DNA of 64,000 nt, from the NCBI RefSeq assembly GCF_963924675.1, contig NC_089228.1, forward strand, positions 90,178,894 to 90,242,893, written 5' to 3'. The position numbers were made by a program, and so were the translations under genes. How positions within the stretch are numbered: the stretch's first letter is position 1; every line of letters starts with the position of its first letter. The stretch is from Phocoena phocoena. Lineage: Eukaryota > Chordata > Mammalia > Artiodactyla > Phocoenidae. Shown piece by piece: positions 11,866-22,136 of the stretch. The notes beneath the pieces are model-generated. The model was not told where the DNA came from. It searched no databases and worked only from the letters and a program-made list of their open reading frames with translations.

Positions 11866-12170
11866 CTTTCTTTTTTTTTTTTTTAATTTTTGGCTGCGTT
11901 GGGTATTCGTTGCTACACGCAGCCTTTCTCTGATTGTGGCAAGCGGGGGGCTACTCTTTGTTGCAGTGCACAGGCCTCTTGTTGCGGAGCCCAGGCTCTA
12001 GGCACGCGGGCTTCAGTAGTTGTGGCTCGCGGGCTCTAGAGCGCAGGCTCAGTAGTTGTGGTGCTTGGGCTTAGTTGCCCCGCCACATGCGGGATCTTCC
12101 TGGGCCAGGGATCGAACCTGTGTCCCCTGCATTGGCAGGTGGATTCTTAGCCACTGCGTGCAGGGAAGTC
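11866..12170 (-). mobile_element. Long CHR-type tRNA-derived SINE (~300 bp variant)
   Basis: On the minus strand it begins gggacttccctgcacgcag and carries the tRNA-like head with a B-box-like ggttcgatccc equivalent. It then has an extended body including repeats of 'cgggctctagagcgc' type absent from the 200 bp subfamily, and an A-rich tail (T-run at 11871-11884 on plus). TSDs cctccccttttctttt are identical at 11850-11865 and 12171-12186. The same long form recurs at 18526-18838. Confidence 0.9.
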
Positions 12171-12189
12171 CCTCCCCTTTTCTTTTGTG

Positions 12190-13420
12190 ACCAAATTGTT
12201 GCTTGCTTCCAGAACAGCCTCTTCTCTCTCTTTTCTTGCTTGCGGGAGAACACACTCCCACAGTAGATGCAGAATACACCTTATACTTTTCTTCTCATCT
12301 CCTTTGCCCCTATGATGTGGGTATGAGATCTAATTCCAGTGAAAAAGACTGGAGGAGATGTCCACTAGGAGTTCCTGGGAAACATTTTACCTAGTAAAAT
12401 AGGCATGCGGGAGGAAATACCTCCCTTCCTCTCATGATACAGTCATGTCAGCCCGTGACACCCGGGATCGCTGTAGCATCTTGCCAACACATGGAGAATG
12501 ACAGAGTGAAAAGATGGCAGGACCGGAGTCCTTGGTAGACCGGCTTGGTAGACCAGCTGCCCTCTATCTGGAACACTTTGTTTTTGAAAAACAATATGTT
12601 TTTACAGAGGCAGGTGGTGTTTAACATTTTGGCCAAATGGTCTGGAATTTCTAGCTCTGAGATACTTTTACCTGTCTCCACAATTAGAAGGATACTGTTC
12701 TTTCTTGGCGGTTCTTGTCCCCTTCAACGTAAATTAACTTATTGGTCTAGGCTGAGAGGTTAAGGCAGGAGCTCTGTGATCCACATCCATCTGGAAGTTT
12801 GCTCATTAAAGACAGCCATGGAAGCTAAAGACAAGAGTCATACTCTTCAGATATGGGAACCTCTACTCTTTCTTTCTTTTCTCCCTTAGCTGAATTCTCT
12901 CCCCAAATATAAAGGAATCCATGAGTCCAGACAAAGACATTTTTTAAAGTGGACATTGGACACAACAGACTTCACATACCAACATAATATAATAAAACTG
13001 TGGGCCAGTTTCACTTATGAATAAATGCAAACGTCATAAATAAAATAGAACAAATTGAATGCAGCAACACACTAAGAGAGAAAACACCTTGGCCACATGG
13101 TGTTCATGCCAGCAATTTAAGAATGGATCAATATTAGGAAATATTTTAACATAATTCTCTTATTTTAAACTGGAGGAGAAAAATCCTTTAGCATTCCCAC
13201 CCATGGGAAAAAAAAAAAGCATTTAACAACATTTTGTATCCATTCTTCATAAAGAGCTCTTCATAAACTCAGAACAATGGGCCCATCATTAACATGATGG
13301 ATAGGTAGATAGATGGAGATCCTGATGATATTCTGGTATAATAAGAAGCTGTCATGAGTTAAAAAAAAAAAGAGAAAGGTAAAACTTGAGAAGGAAGCAT
13401 GATATATATGAAAAGTTAGA
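12190..13420. other. Unassigned sequence
   Basis: No gene or named repeat is seen. Short A-runs occur at 13209-13218 and 13361-13371. The frames here (60-85 codons) show no domain. Confidence 0.35.
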
Positions 13421-13429
13421 AATTTCCAG

Positions 13430-13600
13430 CTAGAAAACATAGATTTCCATTTCAGTTTTTCTACCTGCAATCTGTGAGACCTTAGGCATATCATGTCACT
13501 CTCTTGGATTTCAGACATTTCAGTGAAAAAATGAGGCTGGTAATAGCTACCTTAGGAGGATTAATGTGATCAAAGTACATTAAAGCACTAACTTATACGG
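13430..13600 (+). repeat. MIR SINE fragment
   Basis: The order 'ctgcaatctgtgagacctta', 'ggcatatcatgtcactctc', 'aaaaaatgaggctggtaatag' corresponds to the MIR core and 3' half in the plus orientation. Confidence 0.6.
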
Positions 13601-13609
13601 GGTTTTCAT

Positions 13610-14325
13610 AAATGGTTGCTTTGGAAAAAAAATACCACCTGTTCTGGAGATTTACCCACCCCAAAACAGAGAGGATAAAAACCAGAAAACATCTGAACAT
13701 ACACTTACTTGAAGTCAATAGATGTTCAAAATTTCCTCCGATTAATCCAGGAGCATGGGTACTTCCTCATTCTGATCCTTCGGCTAAGATCTTCAATGAT
13801 AAAAATAGAAGTTTCAAAAACCTTCTGTGACCCATATCATGACAGAAAGTTGACTCTTCTGTGTCATTCACGTTGACCCAAAACAAGATACGTGTTTTCT
13901 GAGAACGTGCCTGCAACCTATTGATTTGGGATCCATGACATTCTCCAGACAAGAGGACTTCATTCAGGTTCCTGGAACTGCTCATCAGAGTCACCTTCAC
14001 CATCCTTTCTGTTTCTCTGACCTTCTGCTTCTCCAGTCAAGACGCATAACTTATGGAAAATGGGAGAAGCTGTTAACTTTCTTCCTTTTACCTGTAGCTC
14101 TCTTCTGAAATTGCAAATTAATTTCCACAGTATGGCTCTGCAGTTTTTCTAAGACTTTGATCCTATTTATCTTAAGTGTAGCACTAAGGGGAGGAAATGG
14201 AAGCTCAATCCAGGTGTCCACATTGACTCTGCACACGTTCATATTTTCGTGAAACCCAATCATGAGTTTCTATGTTTTCAATAGTTTCAGTTTCATTTGG
14301 TTCATGCCTTATTGCATTAGTAAGT
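13610..14325. other. Unassigned sequence
   Basis: No recognised feature. The overlapping frames at 13612-14263 on both strands lack motifs. Confidence 0.35.
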
Positions 14326-14330
14326 ATAGT

Positions 14331-14440
14331 TTCTTTTTTTTTTTAATTTAAGTTTTATTTTATATTGGAGTATAGTTGATTTACAGTGTTGTGTTAGTTT
14401 CAGGTATACAGCAAAGTGATTCAGTTATACATATACGTAA
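14331..14440 (-). mobile_element. L1 3' end, severely 5'-truncated
   Basis: The plus strand reads T-run, then 'ttggagtatagttgatttac', 'agtgttgtgttagtttcagg', 'caaagtgattcagttatac'. This is the reverse complement of the cetartiodactyl L1 3' UTR seen also at 34644 and 36145. Only about 100 bp is present. Confidence 0.85.
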
Positions 14441-14444
14441 GGCC

Positions 14445-15100
14445 AATAGGAATCTAAGGAATTAGGCTTCTGAGGATCCTGAGTCTAAAAAGTGTCTTCA
14501 ATTGAAGAAGACATCTAGTAAATTTCTTCAACAATTTTCACCGTGTTGTCTGACTATATTAAAATAAACAAATTCTGCTTCAGTTCCTTATAAATATCCC
14601 ACAAATTCTCGGTGGATAATTTGTAGTTTTTACCTCTTTGTTCATTGCATCATGTAATGAATGGGTCTTGCAAAGTTAACAAAACAGTCTTTTGCTATAA
14701 ACTATGAAATGTAAACTGTGCTCACCAACCATCACTTTTGAACCGGAATACATTTTGTCTTTGTTGTTGTTCTATGTGCCCCATCTGTGGCATGTGAATT
14801 TCTATATTTGGATCAAACTTTTCATATTTCTTGCTCTTAGGCACTTAGGTCATAGATGTTCTTGAATGCTAAAATTATTTAACATTTTTTCCTTGCTAAA
14901 AATTTTAAAAAGACCACATGCAGGGGGTTATCAATAGAAAAAAAATAGTGGTATCAAAATACTTTTTTTCTGATTAAAAATAACAGGAAATTTAAGGAGT
15001 GGGTAAAAAAAAATAAGAGAAGAAAATAACAATTGTCTATAGTTACACCATTCAGAAATAACTACTCTTGACGGTTCATTTCGTTTGTTTCCCATCTTTC
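14445..15100. other. Unassigned AT-rich sequence
   Basis: No named feature between a truncated L1 and the next SINE. Confidence 0.35.
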
Positions 15101-15120
15101 TTGCAATGTGTATATTTGAG

Positions 15121-15272
15121 GGGGCTTCCCTGGTGGTGCAGTGGTTGAGAGTCCGCCTGCTGATGCAGGGGACGCGGGTTCGTGCCCCGGTCCAGGAAGA
15201 TCCCACATGCTGCGGAGCGGCTGGGCCCGTGAGCCATGGCCACTGAGCCTGCACGTCCAGAGCCTAAAAAAA
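15121..15272 (+). mobile_element. CHR-2-type SINE with internally shortened 3' body
   Basis: It starts gggcttccctggtggtgcag and follows the 200 bp subfamily to 'cgtccagagcc', where the body stops and a short A-tail follows. The last ~40 bp found in full copies (gtgctccgcaacgggag onward) are missing. TSDs gcaatgtgtatatttgag (15103-15120) and gcaatgtgtatacttgag (15273-15290) differ by one base. The transcript may have been shortened before or during insertion. Confidence 0.9.
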
Positions 15273-15290
15273 GCAATGTGTATACTTGAG

Positions 15291-15660
15291 ATGTATGAAT
15301 ATAGTTATGCATTTATACCTTTCTATTTATAGAAGGAAGTATGGGAAGAGGGCCTGTCTTGGTTTTTCTCAGACAATAAATCTTAGGTTGCTGTGTGCTT
15401 CACCAGTTCACAAACAAACACTGGCTTATTTATCAATCATGCCTTTACTGTTATTTTGTTTAATTCATTATCTTTTTAAGGGCTCAGAAAGCCTTTGGAA
15501 CCTGCCAAATAATCTTCTAAATCTTCTACTATGTTAGGAGCTCATTTATCTAATTCTTTTAGGAAGATGGGAGGAATTAAAATGTCTAGAATTATATACA
15601 TCCTGCATAAAGAAGGGAATAGACACATATGAGTAGATAAATGTAGACAAATGTTCTACC
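15291..15660. other. Unassigned sequence
   Basis: No gene or repeat recognised; the short frames here are uninformative. Confidence 0.35.
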
Positions 15661-15663
15661 TAA

Positions 15664-15855
15664 TTCTTTTTTTTAAAAATTCATTTTTATTGGAGTAGAG
15701 TTGCTTTACAATGTTGTGTTAGTTTCTGCTGTTCAGCAAATTGAATCAATTATACATATACATATATCCCCTCCTTTTTTGGATTTCCTTCCCATTCAGG
15801 TCACCACAGAGCATTGAGTATAGTTCCCTGTGTTATACAGTAGCTTCTCATTAGT
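15664..15855 (-). mobile_element. L1 3' UTR fragment
   Basis: After a T-run the plus strand reads 'ttattggagtagagttgctt', 'caatgttgtgttagtttctg', 'cagcaaattgaatcaattat' and later 'gagtatagttccctgtgtta'. This is the L1 3' UTR in reverse, more similar to the 60-63 kb element than to the 34.6 kb copy. Confidence 0.85.
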
Positions 15856-15859
15856 TAAA

Positions 15860-16800
15860 TCATCAGATATTTATTTTGTGCATGCTGAAATGTCTGACTA
15901 GTAGAAGGCCTGTGTCACTCTTGCTCTGGTTTCATAACTAGTGTATATGTTTCAAATGTACAGGGAAACCCCTTGTCCAGCAGCCATATTGACATGGATT
16001 AATACCTGATACTTTGACTTAAGTCATCAAAGATATTCTTGTCGCTAAATGGGTGAAGTGTCTTAAGAAATTAATTGAAACAAGATTTCCAGGGTGATTC
16101 CAATGTGAATTGTGGTACCAAACACAAATTAGAGCAAAAAAAACCCCCCAAAACACTTAATAATGTAAACATTTCAAAAAGAATCAAATTGAATCCTTTT
16201 CCTTATAGATTATTTTTTCTGTTTAAATTCTTACTCTTGTGTAAATGTGGTCTGTCTGATCATAACAAAGGAAGCAAATCATCCACCTTGTATTGAGGCT
16301 TTTGGAGAATTTCTTCTTCAAAATATATTCTTTAAAAACAAGTTCCATTTTTACACTACATACTCACAGTTATCCTGGGGTGGGAGTGGGGAACAGGGGG
16401 AAACTTCACACAGATGACCATCGAAAAATTCACAATTCATTAAAAGGACTTCTGCTTTAACCAATATATTCTATGAGCATTGCTAACAAAGGAAAAATTA
16501 GATTCACGTTTTCTTTTTTTCCGTGGGAGTATAGCCAAAATTCTATAGAAAAGTGAAGCTGAAGTAAGGCTCCCAGACCACTCTCAAACTGGACTCAACC
16601 TCTGTGAAACTTCACAGTGGCTGAACTAGAGCTTTCAACGAGTAGATTTTAGATGGATAAGCTTGGAAATCTCCTTTATAAAATTCAACCTTCCAAACAG
16701 AAATTGGAAGTCCGATCTCAGATTGAATTTCAGGTGAGCAAAATAATACAGTATTTTTCTAGAGGCAGAGTGCAATAGGAATTTATGCGATGGACAGGCA
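15860..16800. other. Unassigned sequence
   Basis: AT-rich DNA with no feature I can support. Confidence 0.35.
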
Positions 16801-16830
16801 AGATTCTAAGAATGAGAAATTTTATTTCTT

Positions 16831-17070
16831 TTTTTTTATTTATTTATTTTTTTTAGTTTTTTTTTTTTTTTTTTTTTTTGCGGTACGCAGGCCTCTCACT
16901 GTTGTGGTCTCTCCCTTTGCGGAGCACAGGCTCCGGACGCGCAGGCTCAGCGGCCATGGCTCACGGGCCCAGCCGCTCCACGGCATGTGGGATCTTCCCA
17001 GATCAGGGCACGAACCCGTGTCCCCTGCATCGGCAGGCGGACTCCCAACCACTGCGCCACCAGGGAAGCC
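16831..17070 (-). mobile_element. CHR-2-type SINE
   Basis: Full-length reverse-oriented copy; the minus strand starts ggcttccctggtggcgcagt and ends with a long impure A-tail (the T-rich 16831-16880 on plus). TSDs tgagaaattttatttctt are identical at 16813-16830 and 17071-17088. The frames on both strands across this region are SINE shadows. Confidence 0.93.
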
Positions 17071-17089
17071 TGAGAAATTTTATTTCTTA

Positions 17090-18000
17090 AATCTCTCTAG
17101 AGACTACTGCAGACACATGTGGCTTGAAGAAGTCCTTCCATGTGTCTTCTGATTCTCAGGAAAACACATTTTTAAGCGACAGCAAGAGAGGTGACATTTT
17201 ATTTTTCTCCATAAGAGACTCTCTTGGAAGGTTATTTTATAGTTTCTTTCTTAGATTCATTCCGAAGAGGTTTTTCTTAGTCCAGGACTCATATCTCTTA
17301 TAAAAGGTGGAGAGAAGGTGGACTAGGGCTTGGAAAATATGTGAGTGTAATTTAAAGTTCTTCCTTTTAACAGCAGAGTTCTATCTATAGCCTTCTAAAG
17401 TTACAGAGCCCAAACTGAAGAATGATTTTCAGGTAGTCTGGGGGATGTGAGATATACTGTTCCCTACTTCAGAATTGCTTTACTTCTGCTTGTGCACCTT
17501 ACCACCATGTGTGTGCTTCTTAGTTGCTAGCTAATATTTTTAGTTAACACAAAATGTCTTGCAAGTATAAAATCAGCTCTCGGCCTACAAGTCATCATTA
17601 ATACATCAAACCACTTTTCTCTCTGAGCTCACAAGCCTGAATCGAGCAGCTATTATGATTCAATCAGCACTGTCATAGTAGATAAAATCTGATCACCTGA
17701 GCCCTAGATTTCAATCAGCCACCACACTCCTGGCAGGGACTGGAAGACTAAAGATTTCAATGCAAGATGGACTTCAGAATGTAGAGAAAAACCTCGAGTT
17801 ATCTTTCTGTTACCTAAAACTTTCCAAGCATTAGTTCCCTCAGGTAATAATGTGTTGATATACATGTTCTCAGACATCTTTACAGTCTACAGTTGTACAA
17901 AAAGGCTAAGGCACTACTAAGCTAGTGCCACCGTTGTCTCCCTCCACTCACAGATGGGTCAAGACAGTATCATTCTTTGTGGATAAAGATAATTATGGTG
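17090..18000. other. Unassigned sequence containing a TPT1 5' UTR-like snippet
   Basis: Mostly unassigned. At 17914-17944 it holds a 31 nt exact match to the 5' UTR part of the TPT1 pseudogene at 19530-19560 (see findings). Confidence 0.5.
17910..17951 (+). repeat. Isolated fragment matching TPT1 5' UTR
   Basis: Positions 17914-17944 are identical over 31 nt to 19530-19560 (core gctagtgccaccgttgtctc). The similarity extends a few bases on each side with small differences (cactcac versus gctcac on the right). The flanks then diverge completely. It is not part of a second complete retrocopy. Confidence 0.85.
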
Positions 18001-18122
18001 ACAACTGTGCAGTCCAACAGAATTCTCTGTGATGAGTAAAATATTCTGTGCTGTGATATGGTAGCCACTAGCCACTGTGTCTCTTGAGCTTGAAATGTGG
18101 CTTGTGTAACTGAGGAGCTGAA

Positions 18123-18509
18123 TTTTTGTGGATGGACCTAGAGATAATCATACTAAGTGAAGTCAGTCAGAAAGAGAAAGACAAATACCATATGATATCA
18201 CTTACATGTGGAATCTAAAATATGATACAAATGAACTTATTTACAAAACAGAAATAGACTCACAGACATAGAGAACAAACTTAGGGTTACCAAAGTGGAA
18301 AGGCAGGGGATAAATTAGGAATTTGGGATTAACTGATACACACTGCTATATATAAAATAAACAATAAGGACCTACTGTATAGCACAGAGAACTGTATTCA
18401 ATATCTTATAATAACCTGTAATGGAAAATAATCTGAAAAAGAATATACATAACTGAATCACTTTGCTGGACATGTGAAACATTATAAATCAATTATACTT
18501 CAAATAAAA
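18123..18509 (+). mobile_element. L1 3' UTR fragment
   Basis: Plus-oriented 5'-truncated L1. It has 'atcatactaagtgaagtcag', 'caaataccatatgatatcac', 'taaggacctactgtatagca', 'aatcaattatacttcaaata' and ends in a short A-run. The same 3' end appears in reverse at 34644 and in the SINE-L1 chimera at 51465. It was inserted into the hAT element. Confidence 0.85.
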
Positions 18510-18525
18510 AAAGAATTTAAATTTA

Positions 18526-18838
18526 TTTATTTAATTTATTGTATTTTATTTTATTCATTTTATTTTGGGCTACTTTGGGTCGTCGTTGCTGCACGCGGGC
18601 TTTCTCTAGTTGTGGCAAGCGGGGGCTATTCTTCGTTGCAATGTATGGGCTTCTCATTGCAGTGGCTTCTCCTGTTGTGGAGCACAGGCTCGCGGGCTTT
18701 AGAGAGCAGGCTCAGTAGTTGTGGCGCACGGGCTTAGTCGCCCTGCGGCATGTGGGATCTTCCCGGACCAGGGCTCGAACCCATGTCCCTTGCATTGGCA
18801 GGCGGATTCTTAACCACTGCACCACCAGGGAGGCCCCC
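18526..18838 (-). mobile_element. Long CHR-type SINE (~300 bp variant)
   Basis: The minus strand begins ggcctccctggtggtgcagt, includes the tRNA-like head (ggttcgagccctg) and the extended body, and ends in an A-rich tail (18526-18566 on plus). Near-identical TSDs are aaagaatttaaattta (18510-18525) and aaagagtttaaattta (18839-18854). It landed at the A-rich end of the L1 fragment. Confidence 0.88.
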
Positions 18839-18909
18839 AAAGAGTTTAAATTTAAATAGCCACATATCTTTAGTGGCTACAGTATTGAACAGGGAAATTC
18901 TATAGAATA

Positions 18910-19085
18910 CTTTCATGGAAGGTATCTATCCTATAGGATGATTGAGAATGTTCTGATTAAAGTGCATATTTGCTTCTCTGTGATTAAAGTGCATGTTTGC
19001 TTCTCTGTGATAAGCCTTTATTTTTTTAAATGGGTGCTATAAAAAATAATTATAAAACCTCGAATTGTTGCATGCTTTGGAAGTG
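18910..19085. repeat. Short tandem duplication
   Basis: A unit containing 'gattaaagtgcatatttgct' (about 18955-18975) is repeated as 'gattaaagtgcatgtttgct' (about 18981-19001), followed in both by 'tctctgtgat'. The period is about 26 bp. The rest is unassigned. Confidence 0.7.
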
Positions 19086-19104
19086 TATAGAAATGGGTGA
19101 CGTT

Positions 19105-19309
19105 GGGCTTCCCTGGTGGCGCAGTGGTTGAGAGTCCGCCTGCCAATGCAAGGGACACGGGTTCGTGCCCCGGTCCGGGAAGATCCCACATGCCGTGGAG
19201 CGGCTGGGCCCGTGAGCCATGGCCACTGAGCCTGCGCGTCCGGAGCCTGTGCTCCGCAACGGGAGAGGCCACAACAGTGAGAGGCCCGCGTACCACAAAA
19301 AAAAAAAAA
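19105..19309 (+). mobile_element. CHR-2-type SINE
   Basis: Complete copy from gggcttccctggtggcgcag to cgtaccac plus a pure A-tail. TSDs agaaatgggtgacgt are identical at 19089-19103 and 19310-19324. All frames over it are shadows. Confidence 0.95.
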
Positions 19310-19454
19310 AGAAATGGGTGACGTAATTTTTTTAACTTATGAAATATAAAAAATGTGAGCTGGTCCCTAATAAGTTATTTCTGTGAACTCCTAAAAAAAA
19401 AATAGAGACATGATATTTCTGTAAGTATTCTTTTCATTATAAAATTATATGCAG

Positions 19455-20297
19455 CATTTTTTCTGCCCGGTCCCCCCTCCCCCAGAGTGCCGCTCCAGCC
19501 GCACCTCCCTAGCTCTGAGTTCCAGGCTCCTACTAAGCTAGTGCCACCGTTGTCTCCCTCTGCTCACCATCATGATCATCTAACAGGACCTCATCAGCCG
19601 TGATGAGATGTTCTCCAACATCTACAAGGTCGACGACGGGCTGTGTCTGGAAGTGGAGGGGAAGATGGTCCGCAGAACAGAGGGTAACATCGATGACCCG
19701 CTCATTGGTGGAAATGCCTCCGCTGAAGGCCCCAAGGGCTAAGGTACCGAAAGCACAGTAATCAGTGGTGTGGATATTGTCATGAACCATCATTTGCAGG
19801 AAACCAGCTTCACAAAAGAAGCCAACAAGAAGTACATCAAAGATTACATGAAGTCAATCAAAGGGAAGCTTGAAGAACAGAGACCAGAAAGAGGAAAACC
19901 TTTTATGACGGGGACTACAGAACAAATCAAGCACATCCTTGATAATTTCAGAAACTACCGGTTCTTTATTGGTGAAAACATGAATCCGGATGGCATGGCT
20001 GCTCTGCTGGACTGCCGTGAGGATAGTATGACGCCATATATGACTTTCTTTAAGGATGGTCTAGAAATGGAAAAATGTTAACAAATCTGGCTGTTTGGAT
20101 CACTTGCTCGTCATAACTGGCTGGCCGCTGCTTTTCATCTACACAACACCAGGACTTAGACAAATGGGATTGATGTCATCCTGACCTCTTCGTTTTGATG
20201 TTGATTTATTTGGAGTAGAGGCATTGTTTTTGAGGAAAGAAAAACAAAAACATGTTATGTAGGTTGTCTAAAAATAAAATGCATTTAAACTCAAAAA
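19455..20297 (+). pseudogene. TPT1P: Processed pseudogene of TPT1 (translationally controlled tumour protein)
   Basis: This is an intronless copy of a TPT1 mRNA. The functional gene encodes a small conserved cytosolic protein (TCTP, ~172 aa) with calcium and tubulin binding roles. Here the pyrimidine-rich 5' UTR is present (19455-19571), then an ATG at 19572 and a reading frame ending at 20081. Codon 4 is a stop (TAA, 19581-19583). A 9 bp in-frame deletion lies where the copy reads K-V-D-D-G. A second stop lies at 19740-19742. From 19770 the frame is open and retains signature blocks such as [21 protein letters not shown] (with N for Y further on), [22 protein letters not shown] and the C-terminal [11 protein letters not shown]. 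The 3' UTR has an AATAAA signal near 20273 and a short A-rich tail. TSD tatatgcag occurs at 19446-19454 and 20305-20313. It is L1-mediated, has no own promoter, and is not expected to make TCTP. Confidence 0.95.
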
Positions 20298-20410
20298 TAA
20301 AAAGTATATGCAGAGTCTCTATGGAACTGTGAAATCCTACTGTTTGTTATCAGAAACTCTGTCTTCTGTTGTTTTGATCTTATGTCATCTTGTACGTGGT
20401 AAGCATTCAA

Positions 20411-20590
20411 CTTTTTTTTTTTTAATTTTAGAATGAATGAGGTTTATTAGGTTCTATCACCCACAGGAGGTACATCCCAAATCTGCTAATGAGCACAGCT
20501 GAGCAGAAAAGGAAAGAAGAGTTATTTAACAACTCATCATTTTCTTGCTGCAAGATTGCCCTTGGCTAATCAGCTCACTGCAGGAATTCA
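20411..20590 (-). pseudogene. Possible 5'-truncated retrocopy tail (unidentified mRNA)
   Basis: On the minus strand a run of A (T-run 20412-20423 on plus) is preceded about 20 nt upstream by AATAAA (reverse of tttatt at 20441-20446). This is the layout of a polyadenylated mRNA 3' end. I cannot identify the gene, no frame is visible, and the TSD is unclear (gcattcaac left versus gaattcaat near 20583). It may also be coincidence. Confidence 0.3.
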
Positions 20591-20599
20591 ATAAATAAT

Positions 20600-22130
20600 A
20601 AATAAATAAATGCACAAACTTTGACCAGCAGTATTTGTTTCACATATGTACAATTCTTTCTTCAAAAGTAACATCAAGTTGTAACCAGTTAATTTGTACT
20701 TTGTTATTAGGTTGTCTCTGTGCTGTGCTTGTGAGTAGAGATATCCCAAGTGATTCTACATTTTAATTTAAAGTGAACTAGGTCTATGTGTTGCCTTCAC
20801 ATTGGGTTCTTAGTTTTCAATAGGTGCTGCTGAAAACAAGTTAATGCCAGATGATGAAATAGAATGTAGTTTTTTACATCAAGAAGAATGGCTCTGCAGT
20901 TAATTTTCCTGAGAGGTTAACTTTCAATTAAAAAATAGTTAGCATGAGTCTTAGACTGCACATCTTGTGTTCTGGACAGTCTTGGAACCCTCCAGTACCA
21001 AGGCAGGAATTCAGTTTTCTATCTGACAGCAAAGGGGTTATAAAAAGTTCTCAGAGTAGGTGCTGGATATTCTCATAAACCTACAGCTCCCTATCGATTG
21101 AGACTGTCGAGGCTTGCAAGTCAATTCAGAATGATTGACTCTTGTTCTAGATTATTGAGCAATGTATTGATTCTTGGCATCCTCTAATAAGAAACATCAG
21201 GAACTCGTTTGTTTATACCATCTTTACAGCCAGACCTAAAATCCCAGCCATTTGGCATCCAGTTAAAAAATATTCCTATATGGTTTGCATATGATGTCAC
21301 CAAGACAGTGTGGTGACAGAAATCTAAAATAATATGTGTCTTTCAAAAAAGTTATATTTAAGGCAAATAATTCATGTTGACTATAGGTGAGTAGCTTGAA
21401 TTTCTTAGGAAGTTCCTCTACCTGCCAAATTGTCCACCTGATATCAGATACAAAACAATATGAAATGTCAAATGGTAGAATAGGTGCTTTTTAAAAATCA
21501 GTTTGTTGATGTGGGTTAGGGAGATCCTACACTATGGAAACTTTCCAAGGAACTTGCATAATATAATTGGGCACTTCTAATGACAGGTGGCTCGGAGCCT
21601 TAGTATTTTAAATTGTTTTTACTGCCTGATAAATGTGTCCTAGATAATGAGGGTGATTTCAGTATCGTGTAGCAGCAATGTAATTTAGGGTAGAGATTCA
21701 CAATGGGACAAAAATCCTAACGCAGGTGTGTGGTCAGTTCAAATAAAACATCATAGACCTTAATATGGTCATGGAGCTTCTTGTCTCTAATTTAAAGTCA
21801 AGGATTCCTTAACTTTTGCTTTCCTCCATGTTTGAAATGAGACTGTAAGTGGTTGGTGTCCCTGTGCTATCTGGCACCTAACAGAAAGCATAGATCCATT
21901 ACCATATGGGGAAGTGCCAGTAGAACAAAGCAGTGGTTTCATTTCATCATAACTTGCGGACACGTATAGAAGTAAAGATATGGCTGGCCTTATGGAAAGT
22001 GTCTTCATATTTGGTGAGTTCAGTATTGGGGAATGTCTACTCCACATCATGGGGAAAAGAGTTACTCTTGTGTGTGCAGAATAAGGTCTAAAGATACAAA
22101 GTAAGCATCTTTATATTTGTTATTTCGGTT
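20600..22130. other. Unassigned sequence
   Basis: About 1.5 kb without a gene or repeat I can name. The minus frame at 21787-22050 (87 codons) has no recognised motif. Confidence 0.4.
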
Positions 22131-22136
22131 TGTGAT

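Larger units (their letters stand above)
18008..18905. mobile_element. hAT MITE split by an L1 3' end and a SINE
   Basis: The left half (18008-18122: 'cagtccaacagaattctctg', 'atggtagccactagccac', 'cttgaaatgtggcttgtg', 'gaggagctgaattt') and the right half (18843-18905: 'ttaaatttaaatagccacat', 'tagtggctacagtattgaac') are the two parts of one MER3-like palindromic hAT element. An L1 3' end and then a SINE lie between them. The family name is from memory. Confidence 0.7.

Noticed and set aside
16790..17152. 120-codon frame with Phe-rich start
   Set aside because: The Phe run is the SINE T-tract and the rest is SINE sequence.
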